From Sphingobacterium faecale (lineage in GTDB: Bacteria; Bacteroidota; Bacteroidia; Sphingobacteriales; Sphingobacteriaceae): DNA of 64,000 bases. Numbering within the stretch: the first letter of the stretch is position 1; each line of letters begins with the position of its first letter. Positions 17,149 to 24,320 of the stretch are shown one piece after another. The notes beneath the pieces are model-generated. The model did not search any database, was not told the DNA's origin, and worked only from the letters and a program-made list of their open reading frames with translations. The stretch lies in contig NZ_JAERTY010000004.1 in NCBI RefSeq assembly GCF_016746095.1, forward strand, positions 1-64,000. The letters run 5' to 3'. The position numbers and the translations under genes are program-made.

Positions 17149-17798
17149 GAGAGCTACGTAACATTCGGTCTTGTCCAAATACCAACAGATTGTCGGAATT
17201 GGATAATCTACACGCTAGTGGTATTCTCGATAGTGATCAGTACGGTGTAGTGACTGCTGTCTATCAGTTATTGCGTCAGCAATTAGACTACGATCTGACT
17301 AGAAATCAATATATTCATATTTTTAACGATGCAAAACGCTATTGGTTGAACTATCTACTACGAAATGAACAGAATGCAAAGGCGGCTGCGATGATGTCTT
17401 GGACGATCCATCAATATATGCTGTGTAAGTATTTTACAGCTGGTTTGTTTTTAGATGACATTCGGGTCGTGGGTGATCTATGTAATTACTTGGATGAAAT
17501 CGCTATACTCCCCTACCTGTTGGGTAAATGGACTGTGGTACGCACCTATGAAGACTTTGTGCAACGTATAACGATGGATGATTCTTATCGCAGGGTTTCT
17601 TTGGATCATGACTTGGGCGAAGACCCAAACGGCCAAGAGCTGCCATCTGGCTATGATGCTATAAAGTGGCTCGTCGAATATATATTAGATGAAAATCATC
17701 CTATACCAGAAGTTTTTTGTCATTCGCAGAACCCAGTAGGCAAGGCGAATATTATGGGATATTGGCAAAGTTTTCAAAACAGCGGAGGGAAAAGTTAA
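17145..17798 (+). CDS. cREC (cyclic-phosphate processing receiver-like) protein
   Basis: The C-terminal ~115 residues match the cREC domain, predicted to process cyclic phosphates in nucleotide-signalling systems: LFLDDIR, WTVVRTYEDFVQRI, RVSLDHDLGEDPNG, GYDAIKWLVEYI and HSQNPVGKANI, with the acidic pairs kept. The first ~95 residues are helical and unrecognised. It overlaps the WYL regulator by 4 nt (ATGA), so the two are co-translated. A role in defence signalling is inferred. Repeat copy R1 follows directly. Confidence 0.65.
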   Translation: MRELRNIRSCPNTNRLSELDNLHASGILDSDQYGVVTAVYQLLRQQLDYDLTRNQYIHIFNDAKRYWLNYLLRNEQNAKAAAMMSWTIHQYMLCKYFTAGLFLDDIRVVGDLCNYLDEIAILPYLLGKWTVVRTYEDFVQRITMDDSYRRVSLDHDLGEDPNGQELPSGYDAIKWLVEYILDENHPIPEVFCHSQNPVGKANIMGYWQSFQNSGGKS

Positions 17799-17799
17799 G

Positions 17800-17925
17800 T
17801 TTATGTTAAGATTTAGAAACACGATACTATCGGCATAGCTTTTGCCGTTATATCAGTATTCATAATTTAGGTTAATAATTGGTTAGTTAAAAATCCCTGA
17901 GGATCCCCGCTTCAGGGATTTTTTT
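17800..17925 (+). ncRNA. Dispersed RNA-like element, copy R1
   Basis: The order is TTTATG, N19, TACTATCG (17825-17832), inverted repeat CGGCA/TGCCG (17831-17847), the invariant core with GGTTAATAATTGGTTAG, and terminator TCCCTGA...TCAGGGA followed by seven T (to 17925). The promoter spacer differs entirely from copies R2-R5 while both boxes and their spacing are kept. The upstream GTAACC box of other copies is lost. If transcribed, the RNA would be about 90 nt. It starts right after the cREC stop codon. Confidence 0.6.
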
Positions 17926-18012
17926 GTGATTTCGTTTCTGATTACAAGATGTACTGTCGAAGTTCCCGATAGTTCTGAACCGGATCGAGCTGTTCTTGGA
18001 AACGGGGCATAA

Positions 18013-18135
18013 GAAAATGGATCACCCCTGAACTGGCGCACTGAGATAACTAACAAAAACACTTTAGAATACTTCGATGTATGGGAAAGAGTAAACAACT
18101 TAGGTTTTAATAACACCACTATAAAAAAGCATTAA
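18013..18135 (+). pseudogene. Possible KilA-N-like fragment
   Basis: An open frame of about 40 codons with no good start reads LNWRTEITNKNTLEYF then VWERVNNLGFN, resembling the tail of KilA-N domains (NW...NT-EFLG-WE-LNNP-FN). Upstream sequence back to R1 is non-coding in this frame. It ends in TAATG, overlapping the next small ORF. This is a weak call from one motif. Confidence 0.3.
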
Positions 18136-18287
18136 TGGACTGGCAATACTTTGACTTTAATACTCTTAAACCTAACGGCAAATTATTTGCTCTCAAAAAG
18201 CCTAAAGATAAGTCGATTGTCACTATTAAAAGATGGCCTATTTTTGCAAACCCAGACCGCGTTTACAAATTTGAACTGCCGTCTTAA
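18135..18287 (+). CDS. Small ORF, 50 aa, unknown
   Basis: It encodes 50 residues beginning MDWQYFDFNTLKPNG and ending KFELPS, basic in the middle (LKKPKDKSIVTIKRW). It starts at the ATG that overlaps the preceding fragment's stop. No family is recognised. It may be part of the same broken gene. Confidence 0.3.
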   Translation: MDWQYFDFNTLKPNGKLFALKKPKDKSIVTIKRWPIFANPDRVYKFELPS

Positions 18288-18305
18288 GACCAATTTTAAA
18301 CAAAG

Positions 18306-18337
18306 TTTGCACTTTTAAACATAAGTGCTTACATTTG
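18306..18337 (+). promoter_or_regulatory. Strong Bacteroidota promoter upstream of the Abi gene
   Basis: TTTG (18306-18309), N20, TACATTTG (18330-18337) is a full match to the -33/-7 consensus. Transcription would start near 18342, directly before the hairpin at 18348 and about 80 nt before the abi start codon. Confidence 0.75.
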
Positions 18338-18347
18338 TACTAACAGT

Positions 18348-18388
18348 ACACGCCACGCTACCCATAAGAACAGCGTCCCAGGGCGTGT
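18348..18388 (+). ncRNA. Structured leader or small RNA before the Abi gene
   Basis: ACACGCC-ACGCT pairs with AGCGT and, after a CCCAG bulge, GGCGTGT: an outer 7-bp and an inner 5-bp stem with a 12-nt loop, both perfect. It is followed by CTTTTGCTTT, a moderately U-rich tract, so it can be an intrinsic terminator ending a ~50-nt RNA or an attenuator. AbiF-type proteins are reported, as I recall, to pair with a structured RNA encoded just upstream, which fits this position. Confidence 0.55.
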
Positions 18389-18423
18389 CTTTTGCTTTAT
18401 AACCATATTGTAAAGGATAACCA

Positions 18424-19341
18424 ATGTACACCAAGCAAGCTTTTACCATCGTCCAACAAATAGCTCAGTTGCAAGAGCGAGGATTGATTGTCAATGAGTC
18501 CGATGATGCAGAACATTATCTTTCACACATTAGCTATTATCGACTTGCGGGTTATTGGTGGCCTATGCAACAGGATAAGGTAAATCACATCTTCAAGCCA
18601 GGCAGTAAGTTTGGTGATGTTATAGCCTTGTACAACTTTGACAGAGAATTGAGAATATTACTTTTCGACGTTATTGAAAAAATCGAAATTAGTTTAAGAA
18701 CTAAACTCATCTATCACCTGTCACATGAGTTTGACCCATGGTGGTTTCAAAACTTTGAAATCTTCCAGAGCGCCCCTGACCTTGTTAAAACATTATCAGC
18801 CATCGAAGAAGAAATCGGCCGTTCAAAAGATACATTCATCAAAGAGCATAAGAAGAAACATAAAGATGATGGAAGATTTCCCCCTGCATGGAAATCATTG
18901 GAACAAACTAGTTTGGGAGCACTATCCAAACTATATGGAAACCTTAAAAACAATATTATTTCAAAGGACATCATTGCAAAGGAATTTGGAACGGTAAATC
19001 ACACTTACCTGCCCAGTTGGTTACAGTCTATCTCTCAAATAAGAAATTACTGCGCTCATCATAGTAGATTATGGAACAGAAATTTGCCTGGAAGTCCTAA
19101 ACTTCTCAGTAATCCACCACATGCATGGATAGTAGATATCCCCAAATCTCATGAATTTCAATATCTATACATCCATCTCTGTTGTATGAAGTACTTACTT
19201 AACATAGTACAGCCTCAAAACCATTTTACCCCCAGACTAGAGGGCTTATTCGTAAAGTATCCCAATATAGATCCTAATGCGCTAGGCATGAAAGAAAACT
19301 GGCAAAATGAAGAATTATGGCAATATCCAAACGAAACATAA
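18424..19341 (+). CDS. Abi_2 family (AbiD/AbiF) HEPN protein
   Basis: The sequence has the Abi_2 signature: YLSHISYYRLAGYW (32-45), FDRELRILLFDVIEKIEISLRT (72-93) and IRNYCAHHSRLWNR (206-219), with the HEPN RNase motif R-x4-H at Arg207 and His212. Abi_2 proteins cause abortive infection through RNA cleavage. The gene follows a strong promoter and a terminator-like hairpin, and overlaps the NADAR gene by 25 nt, so the two are coupled. Length (305) is usual for the family. Confidence 0.85.
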   Translation: MYTKQAFTIVQQIAQLQERGLIVNESDDAEHYLSHISYYRLAGYWWPMQQDKVNHIFKPGSKFGDVIALYNFDRELRILLFDVIEKIEISLRTKLIYHLSHEFDPWWFQNFEIFQSAPDLVKTLSAIEEEIGRSKDTFIKEHKKKHKDDGRFPPAWKSLEQTSLGALSKLYGNLKNNIISKDIIAKEFGTVNHTYLPSWLQSISQIRNYCAHHSRLWNRNLPGSPKLLSNPPHAWIVDIPKSHEFQYLYIHLCCMKYLLNIVQPQNHFTPRLEGLFVKYPNIDPNALGMKENWQNEELWQYPNET

Positions 19342-19949
19342 GAATATACAATCGCAATGAAGTCATTACATTTTCTAAAACGAATGAGGCGTTTGGAGAG
19401 TTGTCAAACATGTCGTCTTCTTTCCCTCTGTTTGTAAATGACATTATTGTACCTAGTAGCGAAGCACTGTATCAGGCAATGCGCTATTCGCTTTTCCCTA
19501 AAGCTCAAAATGAAATCATTCGCCAGGCTAGCCCTATGACGGCCAAGATGATCAGTAAAAAATATAATCCTTACTCGAGACAGGACTGGGAACTGATCAA
19601 GCTAAAGGTGATGCGGTGGGTGATGGAAATAAAGCTTTCGCAACACTGGAACAAACTGGCTCCTATACTGGAAGAAACTGGAAATAAAGCAATCGTGGAG
19701 TTATCTTATAAAGATCAATTCTGGGGTGCTAAGAACATAGGAAATAACCAATTGGAGGGCAAAAATGCCCTTGGTAGGCTGTGGATGGATCTCCGGGAGA
19801 AGCATGTATTAACGAACAACAAAATAGAGTGTGTGGCTCCACTAGCCATTGCTGGATTTAGGCTATATGATCATGACATCGATACGATATGCGATGAAGA
19901 CCATTTCCTCAACAACGAGGAGGAAGGTCAACTGTTTGCTGTCGTTTAG
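19317..19949 (+). CDS. NADAR (YbiA-like, DUF1768) N-glycosidase family protein
   Basis: ITFSKTNEAFGELSNM, SSEALYQAMRY, KMISKKYNP, the DW pair and FWGAKNIGNNQLEGKNALGRLWM are the NADAR motifs in order. NADAR enzymes cleave glycosidic bonds of ADP-ribose or riboflavin intermediates, and some reverse DNA ADP-ribosylation made by DarT-like toxins. It begins inside the end of the Abi gene. No DarT homologue was found in the window. The C-terminal ~25 residues are acidic and extend past the core. Confidence 0.82.
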   Translation: MAISKRNIRIYNRNEVITFSKTNEAFGELSNMSSSFPLFVNDIIVPSSEALYQAMRYSLFPKAQNEIIRQASPMTAKMISKKYNPYSRQDWELIKLKVMRWVMEIKLSQHWNKLAPILEETGNKAIVELSYKDQFWGAKNIGNNQLEGKNALGRLWMDLREKHVLTNNKIECVAPLAIAGFRLYDHDIDTICDEDHFLNNEEEGQLFAVV

Positions 19950-20004
19950 CAAACGTATTAATACAAAACGACAAGGAGAAGACTAGTTGAGGTTTTTTAC
20001 TCTA

Positions 20005-20235
20005 TTATGCTCCAATATCTGCGTTTTGGTTGACTTGTTTTATCAAGCCGATTAGTTTAATAACATTATTTTCGTCGAATAATCCTATTACTCCGCTGTC
20101 ATCAAGTTCGGTGAATGGTGGTTCCATGAGATCTGCTGAGTCGAGGTAGCCGTTGGTGACGAAGTAGCGGATGACGGTATCCATAAACTTGATCTGCTTG
20201 GCGGATAGGTTGGCTTCGCCAATAAAGCTGGTTGC
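20005..20235 (-). pseudogene. hsdR: C-terminal remnant of a type I restriction subunit HsdR
   Basis: Read leftward, 77 codons lead to a TAA: FIGEANLSAKQIKFMDTVI, then FVTNGYLD, EPPFTELDDSGVIGLF and IGLIKQVNQNA. This is the usual end of HsdR proteins (LS-x-Q-x-F, PPFT-x-x-D-x-G-x-x-G-x-F). The frame is closed upstream by TGA at 20236-20238 and there is no suitable start. A former type I R-M system was probably deleted here. 19950-20004 holds nothing else. Confidence 0.65.
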
Positions 20236-20250
20236 TCATGATGTTTTTGA

Positions 20251-20361
20251 TTAATAGTGTAAAAAAGAATCTAAGATAATCTCACCGTTACCAGATTTTA
20301 ACCTAAAGTAGTATTGCGAACTCCTTGAACTCACGAATACTTCAAATTTTGCATTTGACAT
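20251..20361 (-). CDS. Short DUF1508 (YegP-like) ORF, probably truncated
   Basis: It encodes 36 residues beginning MSNAKFEVFVSSRS then YYFRLKSGNGEIILDS, the first part of a DUF1508 domain. It ends early at LHY where the domain normally continues with a SEGY turn and a helix, so it is likely truncated. A 23-bp operator-like sequence shared with the WYL-2 promoter lies 26 bp upstream (20387-20409). Confidence 0.5.
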   Translation of the reverse strand: MSNAKFEVFVSSRSSQYYFRLKSGNGEIILDSFLHY

Positions 20362-20386
20362 ATTGAGAACAAAGTACGGGACCTAC

Positions 20387-20409
20387 TATGCAGTACATCT
20401 GCACAGTAA
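20387..20409. promoter_or_regulatory. WYL-2 operator-like site A
   Basis: TATGCAG-TAC-ATCTGCACAGTAA contains the inverted repeat TGCAG-N5-CTGCA and matches 20 of 23 positions of the site at 21672. It is upstream of the DUF1508-like ORF. The stretch 20410-20514 shows no other feature. Confidence 0.55.
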
Positions 20410-20514
20410 AAAAGAAATATAAAAAAATAAAAACAGGCCTTAAGAAGGTCTTAAAAGACGTTTATTATTGAGGAAACAGGAAAGATGGGAGGAATTACGC
20501 GATTCTACTGCGTA

Positions 20515-20955
20515 CTATAATATCTTTTTGTATTTGCGTGATACGGAACTGGAGTTACGCAAGCAGTCCAATACGGCCTCAAGTTCTGCTGGGAGCAGAC
20601 AGTCTACCACATTATAATGAACACCCTCGACAGGATATTGATGTTCAATAGAAGTGCGATCATAGGTATCGATCTGCTGACCATAAATAGCGGTGAGTAA
20701 TGGAAATGAAAAACCTTGCTGTCCGATTACTTGCCCCCGAACAAAGAGATAACAGTTAATACAGCCTTGGGGCACCTCGATACAGCCGTGATCTTCGGCA
20801 ATACGGTTTGGCAGATAAATCTGGCTGGAAGGCAATGAGGCTAAGATCAGCTCTCCATCTATATCTTTGAGTAAGATAAAGTACTTGTTCTTGCTGGCAG
20901 CGTCATTTTTGAAATAAAATGGCGTAAAATAAAGTATGTTTCCTGGGGTAAACAT
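20515..20955 (-). CDS. PemK/MazF-like putative toxin of a Panacea TA pair
   Basis: This 146-residue protein begins FTPGNILYFTPFYF and continues SKNKYFILLKDIDGELI, the pattern of the PemK/MazF fold (PGDIV...KxRPxLVL). The arginine usual in that strand is replaced, so the match is remote. It is 8 nt downstream of a Panacea-domain gene on the same strand. Panacea antitoxins are known to pair with unrelated toxins. A toxin role is inferred from this pairing. Confidence 0.5.
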   Translation of the reverse strand: MFTPGNILYFTPFYFKNDAASKNKYFILLKDIDGELILASLPSSQIYLPNRIAEDHGCIEVPQGCINCYLFVRGQVIGQQGFSFPLLTAIYGQQIDTYDRTSIEHQYPVEGVHYNVVDCLLPAELEAVLDCLRNSSSVSRKYKKIL

Positions 20956-20963
20956 AGTAGAGG

Positions 20964-21554
20964 CTACTTGAGTGATCTTGAGGCATTCAGATACTCCAAA
21001 TGCTGAGCATAAGCCTCTTTTCCTGCTTCGTCAAGTAAGGTATTGAAGTCTATCTTATAGTCTGTCGTGAACACACTACCATCGGACAGGCCTTCTAGTA
21101 TACCTTTCTCCTGTGCCAGAATCGTCCAGGGGGAATGTGGACCATGGGTAATGTCTACAAGCTGTGTCGCAGAAAAATGCCCGAACTGCTTGATGACGTC
21201 GTCTAGAATATTTAATTCTACATCTGAAAACTCGTCATCACTGAACTCCCTGACCGCTGAAATGTATACTCTTCCCTCCTCTGCGGGCCGCGCGGCTATA
21301 TAGTCCTGAAAAATATATTGTTCGGTAGAGCTGAAATCAAAATACAGGTCCTTGGCAACTGGCCCTAATCGCCATATCTCGAAATCTAAATTCAGGAAAG
21401 GCCGAGCACATCGACGGATCGTAGTCTCTTCCAACAAATAGATTAGCTTGAGCAGCTTGGTCTTGGATAAATCTGACACACGCTCGGCAATATACACGAG
21501 TGTATTGCCAATTTTGGCGATATCATCTTTTGTATATATATGTGGCTGACTCAT
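20964..21554 (-). CDS. Panacea/SocA-domain (DUF4065) antitoxin
   Basis: VSDLSKTKLLKLIYLLEE, RRCARPFLNLDFEIWRLGPV, FSATQLVDITHGPHSPW and the spacing between them are typical of the Panacea (SocA/GepA) domain, a helical antitoxin module. The ATG at 21554 is preferred: the upstream ATG at 21614 would add a 20-residue hydrophobic stretch not seen in the family. The gene is divergent from WYL-2 and forms a pair with the toxin-like gene downstream. Confidence 0.72.
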   Translation of the reverse strand: MSQPHIYTKDDIAKIGNTLVYIAERVSDLSKTKLLKLIYLLEETTIRRCARPFLNLDFEIWRLGPVAKDLYFDFSSTEQYIFQDYIAARPAEEGRVYISAVREFSDDEFSDVELNILDDVIKQFGHFSATQLVDITHGPHSPWTILAQEKGILEGLSDGSVFTTDYKIDFNTLLDEAGKEAYAQHLEYLNASRSLK

Positions 21555-21671
21555 TCTGTCTGGGATAAATAGTGTTTGCTGATACAAAATACGTAATTTA
21601 AAATGATAAAACAATGCTATGCCAAAATGATCGTCTCCATTGACGATCTATGTCCAAAAGTAGACCATGGG

Positions 21672-21694
21672 TATGCAGCCTATCTGCACAGTAA
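21672..21694. promoter_or_regulatory. WYL-2 operator-like site B
   Basis: TATGCAG-CCT-ATCTGCACAGTAA has the same TGCAG-N5-CTGCA inverted repeat as the site at 20387. It is 37 bp upstream of the WYL-2 start codon and about 118 bp upstream of the divergent Panacea gene, so it could control both. Confidence 0.55.
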
Positions 21695-21730
21695 TTTATA
21701 TCTTTATAAAACTTTGATTTCAACTGCAAT

Positions 21731-22738
21731 ATGGCTACTAATAAACAAGCTTCGATTCGGTATAGGATACTCGACAATTGTCTCTCTAACCCACAGAAGA
21801 GATTCTCCTTTCAGGACCTCTTGGATTGCTTAGATACAGAGCTCTCGGAAATTAATCCCAACCACAAAAATATAAGCGTACGTACCCTGCGAGAGGATAT
21901 AAAGTATATGCGTAGCCCTGAAGGTGGATCTGCTCCTATAGAAATATATAAGCAAGATGGCAAGTCTTATTATCGATATGCTGATAAGGATTTTAAACTC
22001 TACAACCAGGGACTGAACTCGCCTGAGGTGCAACAATTAAAAAGTGCGATAGAAATGCTTTCTAAAATAGAGGGCCTGCCCCAGATGGGATGGATCCAGG
22101 AGATGGGCGCTAAACTCGAAGAGGTCTTTTTCTTAGAAAAAACGGATCAGCTAATCATGAGTCATGATAACAATAGATACCTAAAGGGCATTGAATATCT
22201 CGGCACTCTATTTCACGCTATTCTTTACAAAAAGAGAATTCGGATCAAGTACCGATCCTTCAACGCTACCAAAGAGACGATACATGATCTATCACCATAC
22301 CATCTACGTGAATTTAACAACCGTTGGTTTTTATTTGGATGGAATCAGGAATATAATACACTGACCAACCTTGCTCTAGATAGAATCATCGCTATCGAAG
22401 ACAGCCATTTGAAGTATATAGAAAATGATAGTTGGGATTTTTCAGCGTATTTTGAGGATATAGTTGGGGTTTCTTTTAATTCGTCTACTCTGGAAGAAAT
22501 ACAGATCTGGTTCAATGTCAAGGCCGCCCCTTATGTACTATCTAAACCACTGCATGGCTCTCAAAAGGTAGTGTCAAATGATGAAAATGGCTTAATCATA
22601 AAACTCGATATCATCCCTAATTATGAACTCGAAACCTTGATCTTATCCTTCGGCGAACGAGCCAAAGTCCTGTCTCCTGAGTCTTTTAAAAATGTAATGT
22701 ATGCTCGAGTAAAAGCTATGTATGAGGGATATGGTTAA
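21731..22738 (+). CDS. WYL-domain transcriptional regulator (WYL-2)
   Basis: The N-terminal HTH (RYRILDNCLSNPQKRFSFQDLLD then SVRTLREDIKYM) is followed by a WYL domain (IRIKYRSFNATKETIHDLSPYHLREFNNRWFLFG within 190-245, then LALDRI) and a C-terminal WCX region ending LSPESFKNVM. At 335 residues this is the common stand-alone WYL repressor type. It lies next to a TA pair and 29 bp before the macrodomain gene, with a palindromic operator candidate upstream of its own promoter. Confidence 0.85.
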   Translation: MATNKQASIRYRILDNCLSNPQKRFSFQDLLDCLDTELSEINPNHKNISVRTLREDIKYMRSPEGGSAPIEIYKQDGKSYYRYADKDFKLYNQGLNSPEVQQLKSAIEMLSKIEGLPQMGWIQEMGAKLEEVFFLEKTDQLIMSHDNNRYLKGIEYLGTLFHAILYKKRIRIKYRSFNATKETIHDLSPYHLREFNNRWFLFGWNQEYNTLTNLALDRIIAIEDSHLKYIENDSWDFSAYFEDIVGVSFNSSTLEEIQIWFNVKAAPYVLSKPLHGSQKVVSNDENGLIIKLDIIPNYELETLILSFGERAKVLSPESFKNVMYARVKAMYEGYG

Positions 22739-22767
22739 TAATCTATAAATTCTTGAATGATTACAAA

Positions 22768-23235
22768 ATGAGAGTAGAATATATAAAAGGTGACGCAACA
22801 GCCCCCACCGCAGCTGGCAATAAGATAATTGTACATGTCTGTAATGACATTGGTGCTTGGGGAAAAGGGTTCGTCATGGCTATCTCTAAAAAGTGGAAGG
22901 AACCAGCCAAACAATACAAGGCTTGGTATAAGTCGCAGGATGGATTTGAACTGGGCGAAGTACAATTCGTACAGGTAGAAGATGACACATGGATAGCAAA
23001 CATGATCGGGCAGCATAAGATCTATAGGGATGAGCAAGGTAATCCACCTATCCGCTATGAAGCGATAAGATCAGCATTAGAAAAAGTGGCTGATCATGCT
23101 CTACAGCACGATGCTTCGGTACATATGCCACGTATAGGCTGTGGACTAGCTGGTGGTACCTGGGATAAGATAGAGCCGCTACTAAAGGAATGCATGGTTA
23201 GCAAAGGTGTGCAGGTAACTGTATATGATTTTTAA
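22768..23235 (+). CDS. Macrodomain (ADP-ribose binding/hydrolase) protein
   Basis: MRVEYIKGDATAP, IIVHVCNDIGAWGKGFVMAISKKW, PPIRYEAIRSAL and MPRIGCGLAGGTWDKIEPLL are the macrodomain motifs in order, covering the whole 155-residue protein. Such proteins remove ADP-ribose from proteins or nucleic acids; the DarG antitoxin uses the same fold. The ATG at 22768 fits the family start better than 22753. It is probably co-transcribed with WYL-2. The R2 element starts 12 bp after its stop. Confidence 0.85.
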   Translation: MRVEYIKGDATAPTAAGNKIIVHVCNDIGAWGKGFVMAISKKWKEPAKQYKAWYKSQDGFELGEVQFVQVEDDTWIANMIGQHKIYRDEQGNPPIRYEAIRSALEKVADHALQHDASVHMPRIGCGLAGGTWDKIEPLLKECMVSKGVQVTVYDF

Positions 23236-23247
23236 GATCTTACAATC

Positions 23248-23383
23248 CAATGTAACCTTTTTGTTAATTGATTGAATGCGCATACTATCGGCATAGCTTT
23301 TGCGGTTATATCAGTATTCATAATTTAGGTTAATAATTGGTTAGTTAAAAATCCCTGAAGCTCCCCGCTTCAGGGATTTTTTT
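23248..23383 (+). ncRNA. Dispersed RNA-like element, copy R2
   Basis: The parts are CAATGTAACC, TTTTTG, N19, TACTATCG (23283-23290), inverted repeat CGGCA/TGCGG with one mismatch, the invariant ~40-nt core, and a perfect terminator stem AATCCCTGAAGC/GCTTCAGGGATT with a U tract ending at 23383. It is close to identical to R4 over most of its length. Confidence 0.65.
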
Positions 23384-23501
23384 GTATGCTGCCCCTTCTT
23401 AACCAAAGAGTCTGCAAGTCTACTATTGGAATAATGCTAGAGATTCTCTATTTTGCCTGTGACAAACCGTATGTATAGGATAGGATTCTAAAAATAGAGA
23501 T

Positions 23502-23603
23502 ATGAAAAGTATGAACCTTAACGGCCTGAACGAGGAGTCTTGCTTAGTCGTAACTGTAGAATCTATAAACGCTCTCGGATGGCAATATGATTGCTTTTCT
23601 TGA
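23502..23603 (+). CDS. Small ORF, 33 aa, possible peptide
   Basis: An ATG-initiated frame encodes MKSMNLNGLNEESCLVVTV and a tail rich in aromatics with a second cysteine (WQYDCF). No family is recognised. It lies 18 bp before the CrtA-like gene, so it may be a short upstream ORF of that operon. Confidence 0.3.
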   Translation: MKSMNLNGLNEESCLVVTVESINALGWQYDCFS

Positions 23604-23621
23604 TAAACTGAGCAACGAAAA

Positions 23622-24320
23622 ATGAGTATATTTTCCTACCACCTGGTGAAGACCTCTGCCCTATCGGGCTTGAAAGTTATGATAGCGCCACCTACTCCGA
23701 ATCGGGTACCTGGATTGATCCATGCCGAGTGTATGACAGGAATGGTATTAGGCTCGCCTGTATTTTCATTTTCGCGTATGCTGATCGGTCAATTGGTATT
23801 ATTTGCCCAGTGGGAAAGTGAAGCTGCACTGGATCGCTTCCTGACCAATAACAACATAGGCAAGATATTCGCCAACGGATGGCATCTGAGGCTTATCTTA
23901 GCTAGGCAATGGGGTAGCTTTTCTGGGTTTGATATCTCGAAAGATATTACAGAGATAGATCTATCGGGCAGCCCTGTTGTGGCCGTGACTGTGGCACGGA
24001 TGAAACTGCTGGAAGTACCACGATTTATCCGCTGGGGCAGACCTGTGGAGAAGCTTGTGCGGGATCATCCCGGCACCTTACTATCATTGGCTTCAATCCG
24101 CTTACCACAGACGGTATCCACATTCTCCATATGGCGATCGCAAGAGGAGATGACGGATATGGTACGTGGGCATAGCGATGTACCTCGCCCTAAAAGGCAC
24201 GCGGACGCCATGAAGGAAAGAAACAGAAAGGATTTTCATTTTGAATTTACGACGTTGAGGTTCAAGGCTGTCGCCGAAATTGGAGAGTGGAACGGAAAAC
24301 GCTATCTGACATGGGACTAG
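23622..24320 (+). CDS. CrtA-like (spheroidene monooxygenase family) protein
   Basis: This 232-residue protein follows the spheroidene-monooxygenase-like family. It has a central WESEAALDRFL segment, SPVVAVTVARMKLLEVPRF, then TVSTFSIWRSQEEM and, after the usual short helix, RNRKDFHFEFTTLRF near the end. Family members are haem-type monooxygenases in carotenoid pathways, but no carotenoid genes are in the window, so the substrate is unknown. It overlaps the next gene by 10 nt. Confidence 0.65.
   Translation: MSIFSYHLVKTSALSGLKVMIAPPTPNRVPGLIHAECMTGMVLGSPVFSFSRMLIGQLVLFAQWESEAALDRFLTNNNIGKIFANGWHLRLILARQWGSFSGFDISKDITEIDLSGSPVVAVTVARMKLLEVPRFIRWGRPVEKLVRDHPGTLLSLASIRLPQTVSTFSIWRSQEEMTDMVRGHSDVPRPKRHADAMKERNRKDFHFEFTTLRFKAVAEIGEWNGKRYLTWD

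Noticed and set aside
17883-18119. 78-codon leftward ORF ending in the R1 terminator
   Set aside because: It has no recognisable domain, its C-terminus is the reverse reading of the repeat, and a + strand gene fragment and small ORF overlap it.
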